A stretch of DNA of 64,000 bases, from contig NZ_BOQE01000001.1 in assembly GCF_023705585.1 (NCBI RefSeq), positions 1,502,501 to 1,566,500 of the forward strand. The letters are read 5' to 3'. The position numbers were made by a program, and so were the translations under genes. The stretch comes from Collibacillus ludicampi. GTDB lineage: Bacteria; Bacillota; Bacilli; Tumebacillales; BOQE01. The notes beneath the pieces were generated by a model. The model searched no databases. It had not been told where the DNA came from and saw only the letters and a list, made by a program, of their open reading frames with translations. This document shows, piece by piece, positions 17,078 to 25,029 of the stretch. Positions within the stretch are counted from its first letter, which is position 1. Every line of letters begins with the position of its first letter.

Positions 17078-17100
17078 ATGCAAGGGGGATAGAGAGGTAC

Positions 17101-17265
17101 ATGGTGAGATTGGAAACTGTGGAGGAAATCCAAAGACATATCATGCAGCTGGAGGAGTTTTTGCGGACTCCGAACTTGCCTTACGACATCGCACAAGATG
17201 CGCGTGCTGAGCTTTCCGATTATAAGGTTCAACTCTATCGCATGATTCGGGGATTGGCCTCATGA
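17101..17265 (+). CDS. Small helical early protein
   Basis: 54 residues starting MVRLETVEEIQRHIMQLEEF, wholly helical. GAGAGG lies before ATG 17101. It overlaps the next gene by 4 bases (ATGA). Function unknown. Confidence 0.6.
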   Translation: MVRLETVEEIQRHIMQLEEFLRTPNLPYDIAQDARAELSDYKVQLYRMIRGLAS

Positions 17266-17465
17266 ACGCTGCAGAAGCAGTTGGCTATTACGAGAAGCAA
17301 ATATGCGAATGGTGTTCATTTCGACAGGCAGAACGCTTTATCGAATGCGTAACGTGTCCGATCGAGCGGTGGAAACAGGAGATTATCGCGGAAGAAGCGA
17401 GGTTATCAATGCAAAAACGATGGCCCGATGGGCGAACATCGGGCCAATGGGGATCACTACCTTAG
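17262..17465 (+). CDS. Small Cys-rich protein
   Basis: 67 residues with CEWC near residue 16 and CVTC near residue 30, a likely zinc-binding knuckle. Starts in an ATGA overlap with the gene before, so translation is coupled. Its last codons lie within the terminator hairpins at 17421-17484. Confidence 0.55.
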   Translation: MNAAEAVGYYEKQICEWCSFRQAERFIECVTCPIERWKQEIIAEEARLSMQKRWPDGRTSGQWGSLP

Positions 17466-17484
17466 TAGATAGTTCATCCCCATT
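17421..17484 (+). terminator. Tandem hairpins before gam
   Basis: TGGCCCGAT/ATCGGGCCA (17421-17446) and AATGGGGAT/ATCCCCATT (17446-17484) are perfect 9-bp stems side by side. There is no long T run, so this may be attenuation or RNA processing rather than a strict terminator. Confidence 0.5.
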
Positions 17485-17524
17485 GTAACACGGATAAATC
17501 TATCAAACAATGGAGGGTTTAAAT

Positions 17525-18055
17525 ATGAGCGTGCTAGAAAACCAGCTTGATACACATGAGGCTCGTGAGAATTTCGTGGTTGATACCAAGGAGAAGGCCG
17601 TTTGGGCTTTGCGTAAACTGGCCAAAATCCGCCGGGAGATGGCTGAGAATCAAGCCATCGCGGAGGAAGAAATCCGGAAGTTCCAAGTATGGCTGGAAGA
17701 CGTCAACGGGGCTCTTCAAAAAGACGCGGAATACTTTGAGGGATTGCTCCAAGCGTATCATCGCATGGTACTTGAAGAGAACCCGAAAGCCAAGAGCATT
17801 AAATTACCATATGGAACATTGAAGGCCCGAATTCAAGAGCCGGAATATATCCGGGACGAAGAAAAGCTTCTGACTTGGACAAAAGCGAATCGGCCAGAAT
17901 CGATCAAGGTCAAGGAGAGCGTCGATTGGTCATCGTTAAAGAAAACGATTATTTCAACAGCAAACGGAGTAGCGATCGACGAGAACGGACAAGTCGTAGA
18001 GGGTGTCACGGTCGTAGAACGCGGTATCAAATTCTCAGTGGAGGTGGCTGAGTAA
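17525..18055 (+). CDS. Gam-family host-nuclease inhibitor
   Basis: 176 residues resembling Mu Gam: a long N-terminal helical hairpin (WALRKLAKIRREMAENQAIA and EEEIRKFQVWLEDVNGALQ) followed by LPYGTLKARIQEPEY. Mu Gam binds double-stranded ends and blocks RecBCD/AddAB-type nucleases. ATG 17525 follows GGAGGG. Its stop overlaps the start of the annealing-protein candidate, as expected of a phage recombination module. Confidence 0.8.
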   Translation: MSVLENQLDTHEARENFVVDTKEKAVWALRKLAKIRREMAENQAIAEEEIRKFQVWLEDVNGALQKDAEYFEGLLQAYHRMVLEENPKAKSIKLPYGTLKARIQEPEYIRDEEKLLTWTKANRPESIKVKESVDWSSLKKTIISTANGVAIDENGQVVEGVTVVERGIKFSVEVAE

Positions 18056-18873
18056 TGGTGATGCCGGTGAAAGTGATCGAAGGTCAGCAGCAAACAGCGA
18101 ATGCTTTGACTCTCATCGAGAACATAAATATCTCGACGATTCAATCTACCATGGACAAAATCGCCCAATTTCAAGGGGTTGTGAAAAAAACCCTCAAGGA
18201 AGGGCACGACTACGGCGTTATTCCTGGGACGCATAAGCCAACGATGTTGAAACCGGGCGCTGAGAAAATCCTTATGCTGATGGGTCTGACAAGTGAATAC
18301 GAGATCTTGGATAAAGTACAGGACTATGATGGCGGTTTTTTTGCCTTCACGGTCCGTTGCAAGCTCAGCAGAAACGGAATGCTCATCACAGAGGGTGTCG
18401 GGCACGCCAACACACGAGAAAAAAGGTACGTTTCTCACAAAGAAGGCAAGGAACCTCCGGACCCGTACACACTTGCCAACACAGTCCTGAAGATGTCGAA
18501 GAAGAGGGCGTTGGTGGATGCGGCCCTTACGGTCGCAAGTTTGTCGGATGTCTTCACCCAAGATGTCGAAGACATGGAAATCGAATATGAGCAGCCGCAG
18601 CAACATAGGCCGCAACGTCAATCATCGGCATCAACCGGGAACGTATCTGAGGCTCAGATTCGATACATTCACAAGCTCAAGAACGACAAGAAGATCAGTG
18701 ATGAGGATTTCAAACGGATCGTCGCCGAACTGGCCGAAGGGAAAACAAGCACCAAGGATCTCACAAAGAAAGAAGCAAGCGAGATCATCAATTTCTTAAA
18801 TAACTATCCGGTTCAGCAGGAACAGCATGAACAGCAAACAATCGAAATCGACGATAGCGATTTACCATTCTGA
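18055..18873 (+). CDS. Phage recombination protein candidate (annealase-like) with SSB-type C-terminal tail
   Basis: 272 residues. The N-terminal domain (to about 180) contains GHDYGVIPGTHKPTMLKPGA and TVLKMSKKRALVDAAL, patterns common in phage proteins beside Gam or exonucleases and suggestive of Rad52/RecT-type single-strand annealing proteins. A helical module follows (SEAQIRYIHKLKNDKK ... LTKKEASEIINFL), then a Gln-rich linker and an acidic tail ending DDSDLPF, which is the SSB tip that recruits SSB-binding proteins. Annealing activity is inference; the tail is seen directly. Translationally coupled to gam. Confidence 0.65.
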   Translation: MVMPVKVIEGQQQTANALTLIENINISTIQSTMDKIAQFQGVVKKTLKEGHDYGVIPGTHKPTMLKPGAEKILMLMGLTSEYEILDKVQDYDGGFFAFTVRCKLSRNGMLITEGVGHANTREKRYVSHKEGKEPPDPYTLANTVLKMSKKRALVDAALTVASLSDVFTQDVEDMEIEYEQPQQHRPQRQSSASTGNVSEAQIRYIHKLKNDKKISDEDFKRIVAELAEGKTSTKDLTKKEASEIINFLNNYPVQQEQHEQQTIEIDDSDLPF

Positions 18874-18937
18874 TACGGGCGGCTCGTCCGCCCTATGAAT
18901 TGAAACGACTAGATTATTGATGAAGGAGGCTATCTTC

Positions 18938-19270
18938 ATGATTAAACAAACCGTTGAGGAATGGCGTGAAGAAGCTATGAAACGATTCGGGAAAAATATT
19001 CGGGATTGGAAATTCAAATGTCCAGCTTGTGGTCATATTAGCTCTGTTCAAGACTTTATTGATGCAGAGGGAGAAGCAAATGAAGCTTATGTGAATTGTA
19101 TTGGACGTGTCAATGGTAAAGGCTCGGATGGAATGAAAGGTAGGGACGAAGGTTACGGATGCAATTGGGCCGCTTATGGACTTTTTGGCACTTTAGGCAA
19201 AGGAAGAATAGTTGTAACCGATGACGGTGATGAAGTAGAAGTTTTTGATTTTGCCGAGGAGGCTGTTTAA
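18938..19270 (+). CDS. VVA0879-family protein
   Basis: 110 residues. CPACGHISSVQDF near residue 24, a second Cys in YVNCIGRV and a C in GYGCNWAAYGLFGTLGKG match the VVA0879 family found in phages and genomic islands; a small zinc-ribbon is likely. Function unknown. AAGGAGG precedes ATG 18938. Confidence 0.7.
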   Translation: MIKQTVEEWREEAMKRFGKNIRDWKFKCPACGHISSVQDFIDAEGEANEAYVNCIGRVNGKGSDGMKGRDEGYGCNWAAYGLFGTLGKGRIVVTDDGDEVEVFDFAEEAV

Positions 19271-19303
19271 ATCCTTTTGTACGAAACTAATGGGGGAATG
19301 AAC

Positions 19304-19381
19304 GTGAATGACCGTGTAATGATAGCCGCCGGCGTCCGGATCGGCGGAGAGTGGAAGAAAGTCGTGTTCGTGAAGAAGTGA
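19304..19381 (+). CDS. Tiny basic peptide, 25 residues
   Basis: VNDRVMIAAGVRIGGEWKKVVFVKK, starting GTG 19304 after GGGGGAA. Too short to judge; the basic, strand-like pattern and ribosome site make translation possible. Confidence 0.3.
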   Translation: MNDRVMIAAGVRIGGEWKKVVFVKK

Positions 19382-19430
19382 TTGTGAACCTATTATCTAG
19401 CAGATTATTTGCACGAAAGGAGGGATTCCC

Positions 19431-20372
19431 TTGGACAAGCCATCACTTGAAGCCCTGTTAGATCAGCTTGAGGATATTGGTGGACTCGAACTGTTCGGGC
19501 CTGAGGGCCTAGCCCTGCTTTTGGCGCTGTGGCGCAAAAGTATGAAATTGGCCTGGGCTAGAACATTCGTGATGACCAATACCGAACTGATCTACAAAGC
19601 GGGTTTTAAGAACCGGGAATCCCTTAATAAGTGCCGCCATAAATTGACGCAGGCGGGACTCATACACTATAAACCTCCAGCAAGAGGAAAAGCAGATGGT
19701 ACATACACCTTAGAGTTCGACCTCATATCTGCGATACAGAAACGAGTTGTCAAGGAACCTGTCAGCCAGACTGACAACTCTCCTGACAACATCAAAGTGG
19801 TCAAGGAAGTTGTCAGCCACACTGACAACTTTGCCGACAACTTCCCTGACAGGTTTGCCGACAACTTTGCCGACAACTCTCCTGACAACTTCCCTGACAC
19901 TATAGAAAGAAAGAAGGAAGGAATGCAGGAAGGATGGATAGACGCGCGCGCGTGTATACAAAACCCCTGGGATACGCTTAAACAAGAATTCGAACAAATG
20001 TTCCGTGTCACCATGAAGCAGCATCACTATGACATGGTCAATAGCTACATCGATGACGGTATGGACATCGAGGTCATTCTCCTAGCGCTTGAGGATGCTC
20101 GCAACAATGCAGCTGAGTATCCCAAATATCTCTGGACCGTTTTGAACAATTGGATCGACAGGGGGATACGTACAATCGACGACTACAGGCGACATATGCA
20201 GGCCCAGTCGGAAATAGCAGCCGGGAAAGAACAGGTTTCACCTGCCAAACAGGGAGGGAGACAAAATGCAAGGAATTCAAGCCATTCTCCAACGACTTCG
20301 CGAAAAAACAATGTCGTGTCCATCACCGGGAATCAAGTCGGTTGGATCGGGCGACCCGCAGAGGATATATGA
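19431..20372 (+). CDS. DnaD-type phage replication initiator
   Basis: 313 residues. N-terminal winged-helix-like region (to about 110), a repetitive linker TDNFADNFPDRFADNF and on (about 120-158), then a DnaD/DnaB_2 domain (about 180-265) with KQHHYDMVNSYIDDGM and YPKYLWTVLNNWIDRGI. TTG 19431 follows AAAGGAGGG. The linker codons are a 12-bp iteron array, so the gene probably holds the phage origin and its product binds there, as with lambda O. It overlaps the helicase-loader gene by 107 bases. Confidence 0.85.
   Translation: MDKPSLEALLDQLEDIGGLELFGPEGLALLLALWRKSMKLAWARTFVMTNTELIYKAGFKNRESLNKCRHKLTQAGLIHYKPPARGKADGTYTLEFDLISAIQKRVVKEPVSQTDNSPDNIKVVKEVVSHTDNFADNFPDRFADNFADNSPDNFPDTIERKKEGMQEGWIDARACIQNPWDTLKQEFEQMFRVTMKQHHYDMVNSYIDDGMDIEVILLALEDARNNAAEYPKYLWTVLNNWIDRGIRTIDDYRRHMQAQSEIAAGKEQVSPAKQGGRQNARNSSHSPTTSRKNNVVSITGNQVGWIGRPAEDI
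19744..19900. repeat. Iterons, putative phage replication origin inside the initiator gene
   Basis: At least seven copies of GACAAC-type words, the later ones at exact 12-bp spacing (19822-19900). Inverted pairs are also present: AAGTTGTCAG/CTGACAACTT (19807-19831) and GAGTTGTCA/TGACAACTC (19744/19772). Such arrays inside an initiator gene are typical phage origins. Confidence 0.7.
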
Positions 20373-21078
20373 CTGCGAGGTTTGCAAAGACCAAGGGGGA
20401 CTTCTTGTTCGCGGGGATGATGGACGTGAATATTGGCGTTTGTGCGGATGCCTGGAACGAAAAAAAGCACAGCGCTTGATGAGATCCTCGCAAATGACCG
20501 ACGAGCTTCGTAGTCTCGGATTCCGAAACTTCGCAACGGAAGGACGGCCGTTATGCGTCAAATCTGCATACGAATGCGCTCGGGATTACCTGAAGCGATT
20601 TGAGGAGATCCGCGCTACAAGGAGAAACAGCATTGCGCTTCTTGGTGTTCCAGGAACGGGGAAAACTCATCTTCTCGTTGCAATTGCAAACAACTTGATC
20701 GCAAAAGGCGTCTCTGTACTGTACTTTCCGCACGTCGAGGGGTTCGGGGACATCAAAGACAACCTTGACCTCATGGAGGAAAAGCTTCAGGTCATGAAAT
20801 CGGTCGATGTCCTTCTGTGGGATGACCTTTACAAAGGCCGCAAAGAGCCGACTCCCTTTCAACTGGAGTGCATCTTCAACGTGATCAACTACCGGTACCT
20901 GAACAATAAGCCGATCATGGTGTCATCAGAGAAGGACGTGGATGAATTGGTCGCTATCGACGAGGGGATCGGAAGCCGGATTTACGAGATGTGTAAGGAT
21001 TACACGGTGATTATGCAGCTTACAGACTTAGAAAGAGTGAACGGCCAGGAACTCAATTACCGATTGCAAGGAGCGTGA
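20266..21078 (+). CDS. DnaC/DnaI-type helicase loader, AAA+ ATPase
   Basis: 270 residues. A Cys-rich N-terminal region (CEVCKDQGG ... RLCGCLERK) suggests a zinc site as in DnaI. The AAA+ core has Walker A GVPGTGKTHLL near 128 and Walker B VDVLLWDDLYKG near 182. It would load the replicative helicase at the origin in the preceding initiator gene. GGGAGGGAG precedes ATG 20266, and the 107-base overlap with the initiator couples the two. Confidence 0.88.
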   Translation: MQGIQAILQRLREKTMSCPSPGIKSVGSGDPQRIYDCEVCKDQGGLLVRGDDGREYWRLCGCLERKKAQRLMRSSQMTDELRSLGFRNFATEGRPLCVKSAYECARDYLKRFEEIRATRRNSIALLGVPGTGKTHLLVAIANNLIAKGVSVLYFPHVEGFGDIKDNLDLMEEKLQVMKSVDVLLWDDLYKGRKEPTPFQLECIFNVINYRYLNNKPIMVSSEKDVDELVAIDEGIGSRIYEMCKDYTVIMQLTDLERVNGQELNYRLQGA

Positions 21079-21082
21079 GATT

Positions 21083-21310
21083 ATGGGCGCGGTTGTTTCT
21101 ACGCTGACACCTCAAAAGTCGCTGCAACTCAAGTTGATAATCGCGTTTAGCATGCTTCAATGCGGACGGACGATGCAGTTGGATATCATCGAGTATGCTC
21201 TTGGGGAGAGAAAGAACATCACGGATCTGAGTGCTGACGAGTCGAGAAGGGTACTAAACGAGTTGATGGGAGGGGAGGTTGAAATTGATGAACCTACAGA
21301 AGCTGTTTGA
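21083..21310 (+). CDS. Small phage protein of unknown function
   Basis: 75 residues, helical (QLKLIIAFSMLQCGRTMQLD), with an acidic end. AAGGAG lies before the ATG. Overlaps the dUTPase start by 23 bases. No family recognised. Confidence 0.6.
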   Translation: MGAVVSTLTPQKSLQLKLIIAFSMLQCGRTMQLDIIEYALGERKNITDLSADESRRVLNELMGGEVEIDEPTEAV

Positions 21311-21845
21311 AGCACAACGCAAACTGGACGAGCACATCATCCGCGAAAAGGGACTTGAGGGGCAGGATTTGTTGCCGCAAAAGATATTGGCTCTGCAAGT
21401 GGAACTCGGGGAATTGGCCAATTGTTGGAGAGGTTTCAAGTTTTGGAGCAATGATCGGGAGCCGAGGACTAGGGAAACTATAAACCAAAATAAGTTCGGG
21501 AAATATGGATGTTCACTCGAGTTTAGAAACCCGCTCCTCGAAGAGTACGTCGATTGCCTGCATTTTACGTTGTCGATTGGAATTGAGCTTCATGTGCCGG
21601 ATTTATACGAGATAGAAATCATACACATGGAATCAGATACAAGCAAAAACATAACCGAGCATTTTATCTACACTTTGGACAAAGCGAGGATGGATTTTCC
21701 ATTTGTAACAGCCGGTGACTGGTTCGAATTCACAAGATTATTCCTCGGGCTTGGCGAAATGCTCGGTTTCACCTGGGAGCAGATCGAGGAAGGTTACTTC
21801 CGCAAGAATGCTATCAATCACGAGAGACAGGAGAGAGGATATTGA
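21288..21845 (+). CDS. Dimeric dUTPase-like all-alpha pyrophosphatase
   Basis: 185 residues. LQVELGELANCWRGFKFW near residue 35 carries the first ExxE metal motif and EEYVDCLHFTLSIG near 85 the second (ExxD), as in dimeric dUTPases of the MazG-like superfamily. It hydrolyses dUTP to dUMP, keeping uracil out of phage DNA. GGAGGGGAGG precedes ATG 21288. Sits in the replication block. Confidence 0.82.
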   Translation: MNLQKLFEAQRKLDEHIIREKGLEGQDLLPQKILALQVELGELANCWRGFKFWSNDREPRTRETINQNKFGKYGCSLEFRNPLLEEYVDCLHFTLSIGIELHVPDLYEIEIIHMESDTSKNITEHFIYTLDKARMDFPFVTAGDWFEFTRLFLGLGEMLGFTWEQIEEGYFRKNAINHERQERGY

Positions 21846-22003
21846 TGAACCTGTTCACGCAAAAGTTGATCGCTGATATTTGCGATGCGGATTTGCGAGT
21901 GCGTAGTCGAGTAGCACGAAAATATTCTCTTGTGATCCGAGTTCAAGATTTGCAGAAATTGTTGAGAGAGGAGAAACGGGCGGATGAGAGCGAGCGTGAG
22001 TAA
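21845..22003 (+). CDS. Small phage protein, 52 residues
   Basis: MNLFTQKLIADICDADLRVR then a basic and acidic helical tail. The ATG directly follows the dUTPase stop (TTGATG), so translation is likely coupled. No family recognised. Confidence 0.5.
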   Translation: MNLFTQKLIADICDADLRVRSRVARKYSLVIRVQDLQKLLREEKRADESERE

Positions 22004-22391
22004 ATACAAACATGGCTTACCACGCTTCGGTGCAGCGGGTCAAACATACGTGAGCGAGTGTACGGTTCGGAAATTGACGGACGAGGAGCGTGAACGGCTG
22101 GACAAGCTCCTGGGGCCGCCAAAAAAGCCTCTGACAAAGTCAAAGATCAAGGAATCAACTAAGCCGGTGGCTCCGCAGTTTGTAGATGAGAACAAGTTAG
22201 AGTTGCCAGACACCGTGTATGTTGCACAATTCGAGAATCGAAGAACGCAAGTCTACCATCTCTATCAGGACTGTGGAAGCGGAAAGAGCGCGGAACCACG
22301 GGAACTAAGAGAGGCAAAGGGTATCGGGTTAAGGCTCTGTGCGTTCTGCAAAATCCGATATGCGAGGGAGAGAAGGGAGGGGGCCAAATGA
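21984..22391 (+). CDS. Phage protein with C-terminal Cys/His motif
   Basis: 135 residues. A basic linker (about 45-60) precedes a C-terminal module with YHLYQDC and LRLCAFCKIRYARE, possibly a zinc site. ATG 21984 lies within the preceding gene after GAGAGGAG; overlap 20 bases. Function unknown. Confidence 0.6.
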   Translation: MRASVSKYKHGLPRFGAAGQTYVSECTVRKLTDEERERLDKLLGPPKKPLTKSKIKESTKPVAPQFVDENKLELPDTVYVAQFENRRTQVYHLYQDCGSGKSAEPRELREAKGIGLRLCAFCKIRYARERREGAK

Positions 22392-22594
22392 AGCAGAGCG
22401 CATATAGAAAGCCGGTTGACGTAGAAGAGTTGGGATGGCTTACAACGTTCCCTTTTCCCCAGCGAGAGACGGCAAAGATGGTGGCCGATGGACTGCGAGG
22501 GAGATATCAAGAAGTTCGGATTGAGCCAGAGCAAACAGGTTTTGTTGTCAAGTATCGTGGGCCGAGGGGGAGAGGAAAGAATGCAAGGTCTTGA
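22388..22594 (+). CDS. Small basic phage protein
   Basis: 68 residues, ending in a Gly/Arg-rich tail (RGPRGRGKNARS). Starts in an ATGA overlap with the gene before. No family recognised. Confidence 0.55.
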   Translation: MKQSAYRKPVDVEELGWLTTFPFPQRETAKMVADGLRGRYQEVRIEPEQTGFVVKYRGPRGRGKNARS

Positions 22595-22763
22595 GATGCA
22601 TCTGTACTGTTGCGAAGATTGCAACGTTTTGTTCGGGGTAGAAACAGCTTTTGAAGACCAATCTGTGATTGTTTGTCCAGTTTGTCAGTCTGATGAAAAC
22701 TTGCTGGATGGTGGTACTGGATCGGTAGAAATCACACGTCAACCGGGGGTGTGGGATGAATGA
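22581..22763 (+). CDS. Zinc-ribbon-like small protein
   Basis: 60 residues. CCEDC near residue 10 and CPVC near residue 32 form a probable zinc ribbon. ATG 22581 follows GAGGAAAG; overlaps its neighbours by 14 and 4 bases. Confidence 0.6.
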   Translation: MQGLEMHLYCCEDCNVLFGVETAFEDQSVIVCPVCQSDENLLDGGTGSVEITRQPGVWDE

Positions 22764-23586
22764 GCCATGTAAGAATCAGATCTCCTCTCTTGTGGTATGG
22801 CGGCAAATGCAAACTAGCTCAGATAATTATAAACCTTATTCCACAACATCGGTGTTATGTTGAACCATTTGCTGGAGGAGCGCATGTTCTGACCCAAAAG
22901 CCACCGGCAGAATTCGAGGTATACAATGACATCGATGGAGAAGTTGTAAATTTTCTGCTTGAACTGAGGAAAGATCCGGACCGAATGGCAGCCGCATTAG
23001 AAACATTGCCATACAGCCGAGCACTTTATGAACGATGGAAATGGGAAGAGTGGCCGGCAGAACCCTTTGAAAGAGCGGTTCGATGGTTTTATATCAATCG
23101 ATCAGCTGTTGCAGCAGGAAATAATCATCGTTCTGGATGGCGCCATGGTAACACAAGAAACCCGGCTAAAGATTTTCATACGAGCATATCTCTTCTCAAA
23201 GCATTTGCTGAGCGTTTCAAATATGTACAAATCGAATGCCGAGATTTTCGTGAGGTCATCCAAGTCTACGATTCACCATATACAGTATTCTAAGTGGATC
23301 CGCCGTACGTGGGAAACGAGAACCGCTATAAGGGAGGATTCAAGAAAACAGATCACATTGAATTGGCGGATCTTCTTGAAACGATCAAAGGGAAAGCTTT
23401 TCGTATTACGAACATGATATGATCAATCAATTATATAAAGGATGGCGTCGTATAGAGATTGATTCATTTACAAGTTCACAAGTGGTTAAAAAAGGAACAT
23501 GTCGTCCAAAGAGAACTGAATTACTCTTTATGAACTATGAAGATAATCAATTGACCATATTCGACGCGGAGGTGAATGCTAGGTGA
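22760..23586 (+). pseudogene. DNA adenine methylase (Dam type), broken
   Basis: The N-terminal part has WYGGK, VEPFAGGAHV and YNDIDGEVVNF, typical of D12-class N6-adenine methyltransferases. A TAA at 23291-23293 interrupts the frame just before the catalytic DPPY (VDPPYVGNENRY). Farther on, near 23390-23405, a one-base loss shifts the frame; the continuation YEHDMINQLYKGWRRIE runs in another frame to 23586. Both defects make an active enzyme unlikely. Confidence 0.9.
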
Positions 23587-24113
23587 CACATGCCAACCGG
23601 GGAATGGGATTCGAGGCGCTCATCAACATGACAAACGATATCTATAACCGGCGCGGGCTGGCGCTGATAACAAAGCGTCCCACACCTATGAAAGTCATAT
23701 CTCACACGAAAGTTCGAGGACATCACATAGCGGTGTTTGAGAAGCAAAGCACGGTTGATTACACAGGTGTTTACCGAGGCCGGGCGATTGAGTTCGAGGC
23801 AAAGTCCACACATTCGCTGACCGCTTGGCCGATAAAGGACATTCACGAGCACCAGGTGGAGCACTTGCGGAAAGTCGATCAGCATGGTGGGATCGCATTT
23901 GTACTCGTCGAGTTCGTGAAGCAACATGCCGTTTATCTACTGACAGTGAAGCACCTGTTGTATGCGTGGACAGCGGCGCAAACGGGAGGAAGAAAAAGCA
24001 TACCGCTTGATGAGTTTGATCGGTTGTGCCTGCAAGTGGGGTCAGGACGCGGGGTGCCGGTTGATTATCTTGCGGCAGTTGACCAGCTGATAGCGGAGGT
24101 GGAAAGTGCGTGA
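23583..24113 (+). CDS. recU: RecU-type Holliday junction resolvase
   Basis: 176 residues. NRGMGFEALINMTNDIY at the start, TKRPTPMKV, STVDYTGVYRG and IEFEAK form the RecU nuclease core (a PD-(D/E)xK-type fold); IHEHQVEHLRKVDQHGGIAF follows as in the family. It cuts Holliday junctions to resolve phage recombination or packaging intermediates. GGAGGTG precedes GTG 23583. Overlaps the ruined dam end by 4 bases. Confidence 0.92.
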   Translation: MTHANRGMGFEALINMTNDIYNRRGLALITKRPTPMKVISHTKVRGHHIAVFEKQSTVDYTGVYRGRAIEFEAKSTHSLTAWPIKDIHEHQVEHLRKVDQHGGIAFVLVEFVKQHAVYLLTVKHLLYAWTAAQTGGRKSIPLDEFDRLCLQVGSGRGVPVDYLAAVDQLIAEVESA

Positions 24114-24490
24114 ACAAAGAGCAACTGCAAGCGATTCGTGAGCGAGTGAACCGCGCGACGCCGGGGCCGTGGTCTATTCACCGCGAGGACGTTGGAGACG
24201 ATGTAGTTTTTTACGTACCGACGATGATTAAATCTGAGAAACGGACAATTGTTGACAGTGATGGAGGGTTAATCTCGTGGAGCGAACCTTGTACATCCGA
24301 GCAAGTGGAAGCAGACGCCGAATTCATCGCCCACGCCAGAGAAGATGTGCCGGCGCTTCTGAATGAGGTGGAGCGATTGGAGGAAGAAAACAGACGCTTC
24401 AGGGAAGCGTTGGAGGAGATATCAAAGGAGGATAGCCTTTATTTCGCTGTTAAAGCCCGCCAAGCACTCAAAGGTGGTGACTCAAAATGA
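24110..24490 (+). CDS. Ead/Ea22-like phage protein
   Basis: 126 residues. The stretch ADAEFIAHAREDVPALLNEV followed by a coiled-coil ERLEEENRRFREALEE is common in small early phage proteins. Function unknown. GGAGGTGG precedes GTG 24110; overlaps recU by 4 bases. Confidence 0.6.
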   Translation: MNKEQLQAIRERVNRATPGPWSIHREDVGDDVVFYVPTMIKSEKRTIVDSDGGLISWSEPCTSEQVEADAEFIAHAREDVPALLNEVERLEEENRRFREALEEISKEDSLYFAVKARQALKGGDSK

Positions 24491-24837
24491 ACTGGTCAGA
24501 AATGAGCAATCGCGAACGGGATGCGTTGGTGGCCTTATACGTGGAGAACTGGACGGAGGAAGAGGTCGAACTTGCGCTTAGCGCATGGGAATCTGGTGTA
24601 CCTAGTTGCGGTCATAGAGATTTGCCTGAATATACCACAAACATAGCCGATGCATGGAGAGTCGTAGAATCACTCAAAGAACGTGGCTACAACGTGGCTG
24701 TAGACATTCGGGAAGACGGCGTATGGTGTTACGTCTGGAAAAGAGAATGCGTTGGAAATTTATATAGCGCCAAAGAATCAACCGCGCCAGAGGCGATCGC
24801 GAAGGCGGCGTTGAGAGCGTGTGGAGTGGAGGTGTGA
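24487..24837 (+). CDS. Phage ABA-sandwich domain protein
   Basis: 116 residues. NIADAWRVVESLKERGYNV and a C-terminal APEAIAKAALRACG fit the alpha/beta/alpha sandwich domain frequent in phage early regions. No known function. ATGA overlap with the gene before. Confidence 0.6.
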   Translation: MNWSEMSNRERDALVALYVENWTEEEVELALSAWESGVPSCGHRDLPEYTTNIADAWRVVESLKERGYNVAVDIREDGVWCYVWKRECVGNLYSAKESTAPEAIAKAALRACGVEV

Positions 24838-24856
24838 GGAATGCGAGGTGAGATGA

Positions 24857-24985
24857 ATGAGCTGGAAAGAATACTATGAAGCTTGCTCTATCTGCGGCAA
24901 GGAAGGCGACTGGGTGTATATAGATGAAGACGGATCGCCAATTTGTGATGAATGTAATGACGAAGAAAGTAAAGAGAGGGCTTAG
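24857..24985 (+). CDS. Zinc-ribbon peptide, 42 residues
   Basis: Carries CSIC near residue 10 and CDEC near residue 31 with an acidic middle, a compact zinc ribbon. GAGGTGAGATGA lies before the ATG. Its end overlaps the terminator at 24973. Confidence 0.55.
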   Translation: MSWKEYYEACSICGKEGDWVYIDEDGSPICDECNDEESKERA

Positions 24986-24998
24986 TCCCTCTTTTAGG
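24973..24998 (+). terminator. Terminator before the late regulator
   Basis: AGAGAGGG-CTTAGT-CCCTCT followed by TTTTA closes the early gene run. Confidence 0.65.
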
Positions 24999-25029
24999 CG
25001 TTTCTAATTAAGACAAGGGGGAGAGAGAC

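Noticed and set aside
19807-19831. Terminator in the DnaD gene
   Set aside because: The stem is part of a regular iteron array inside an open reading frame and lacks a T run.
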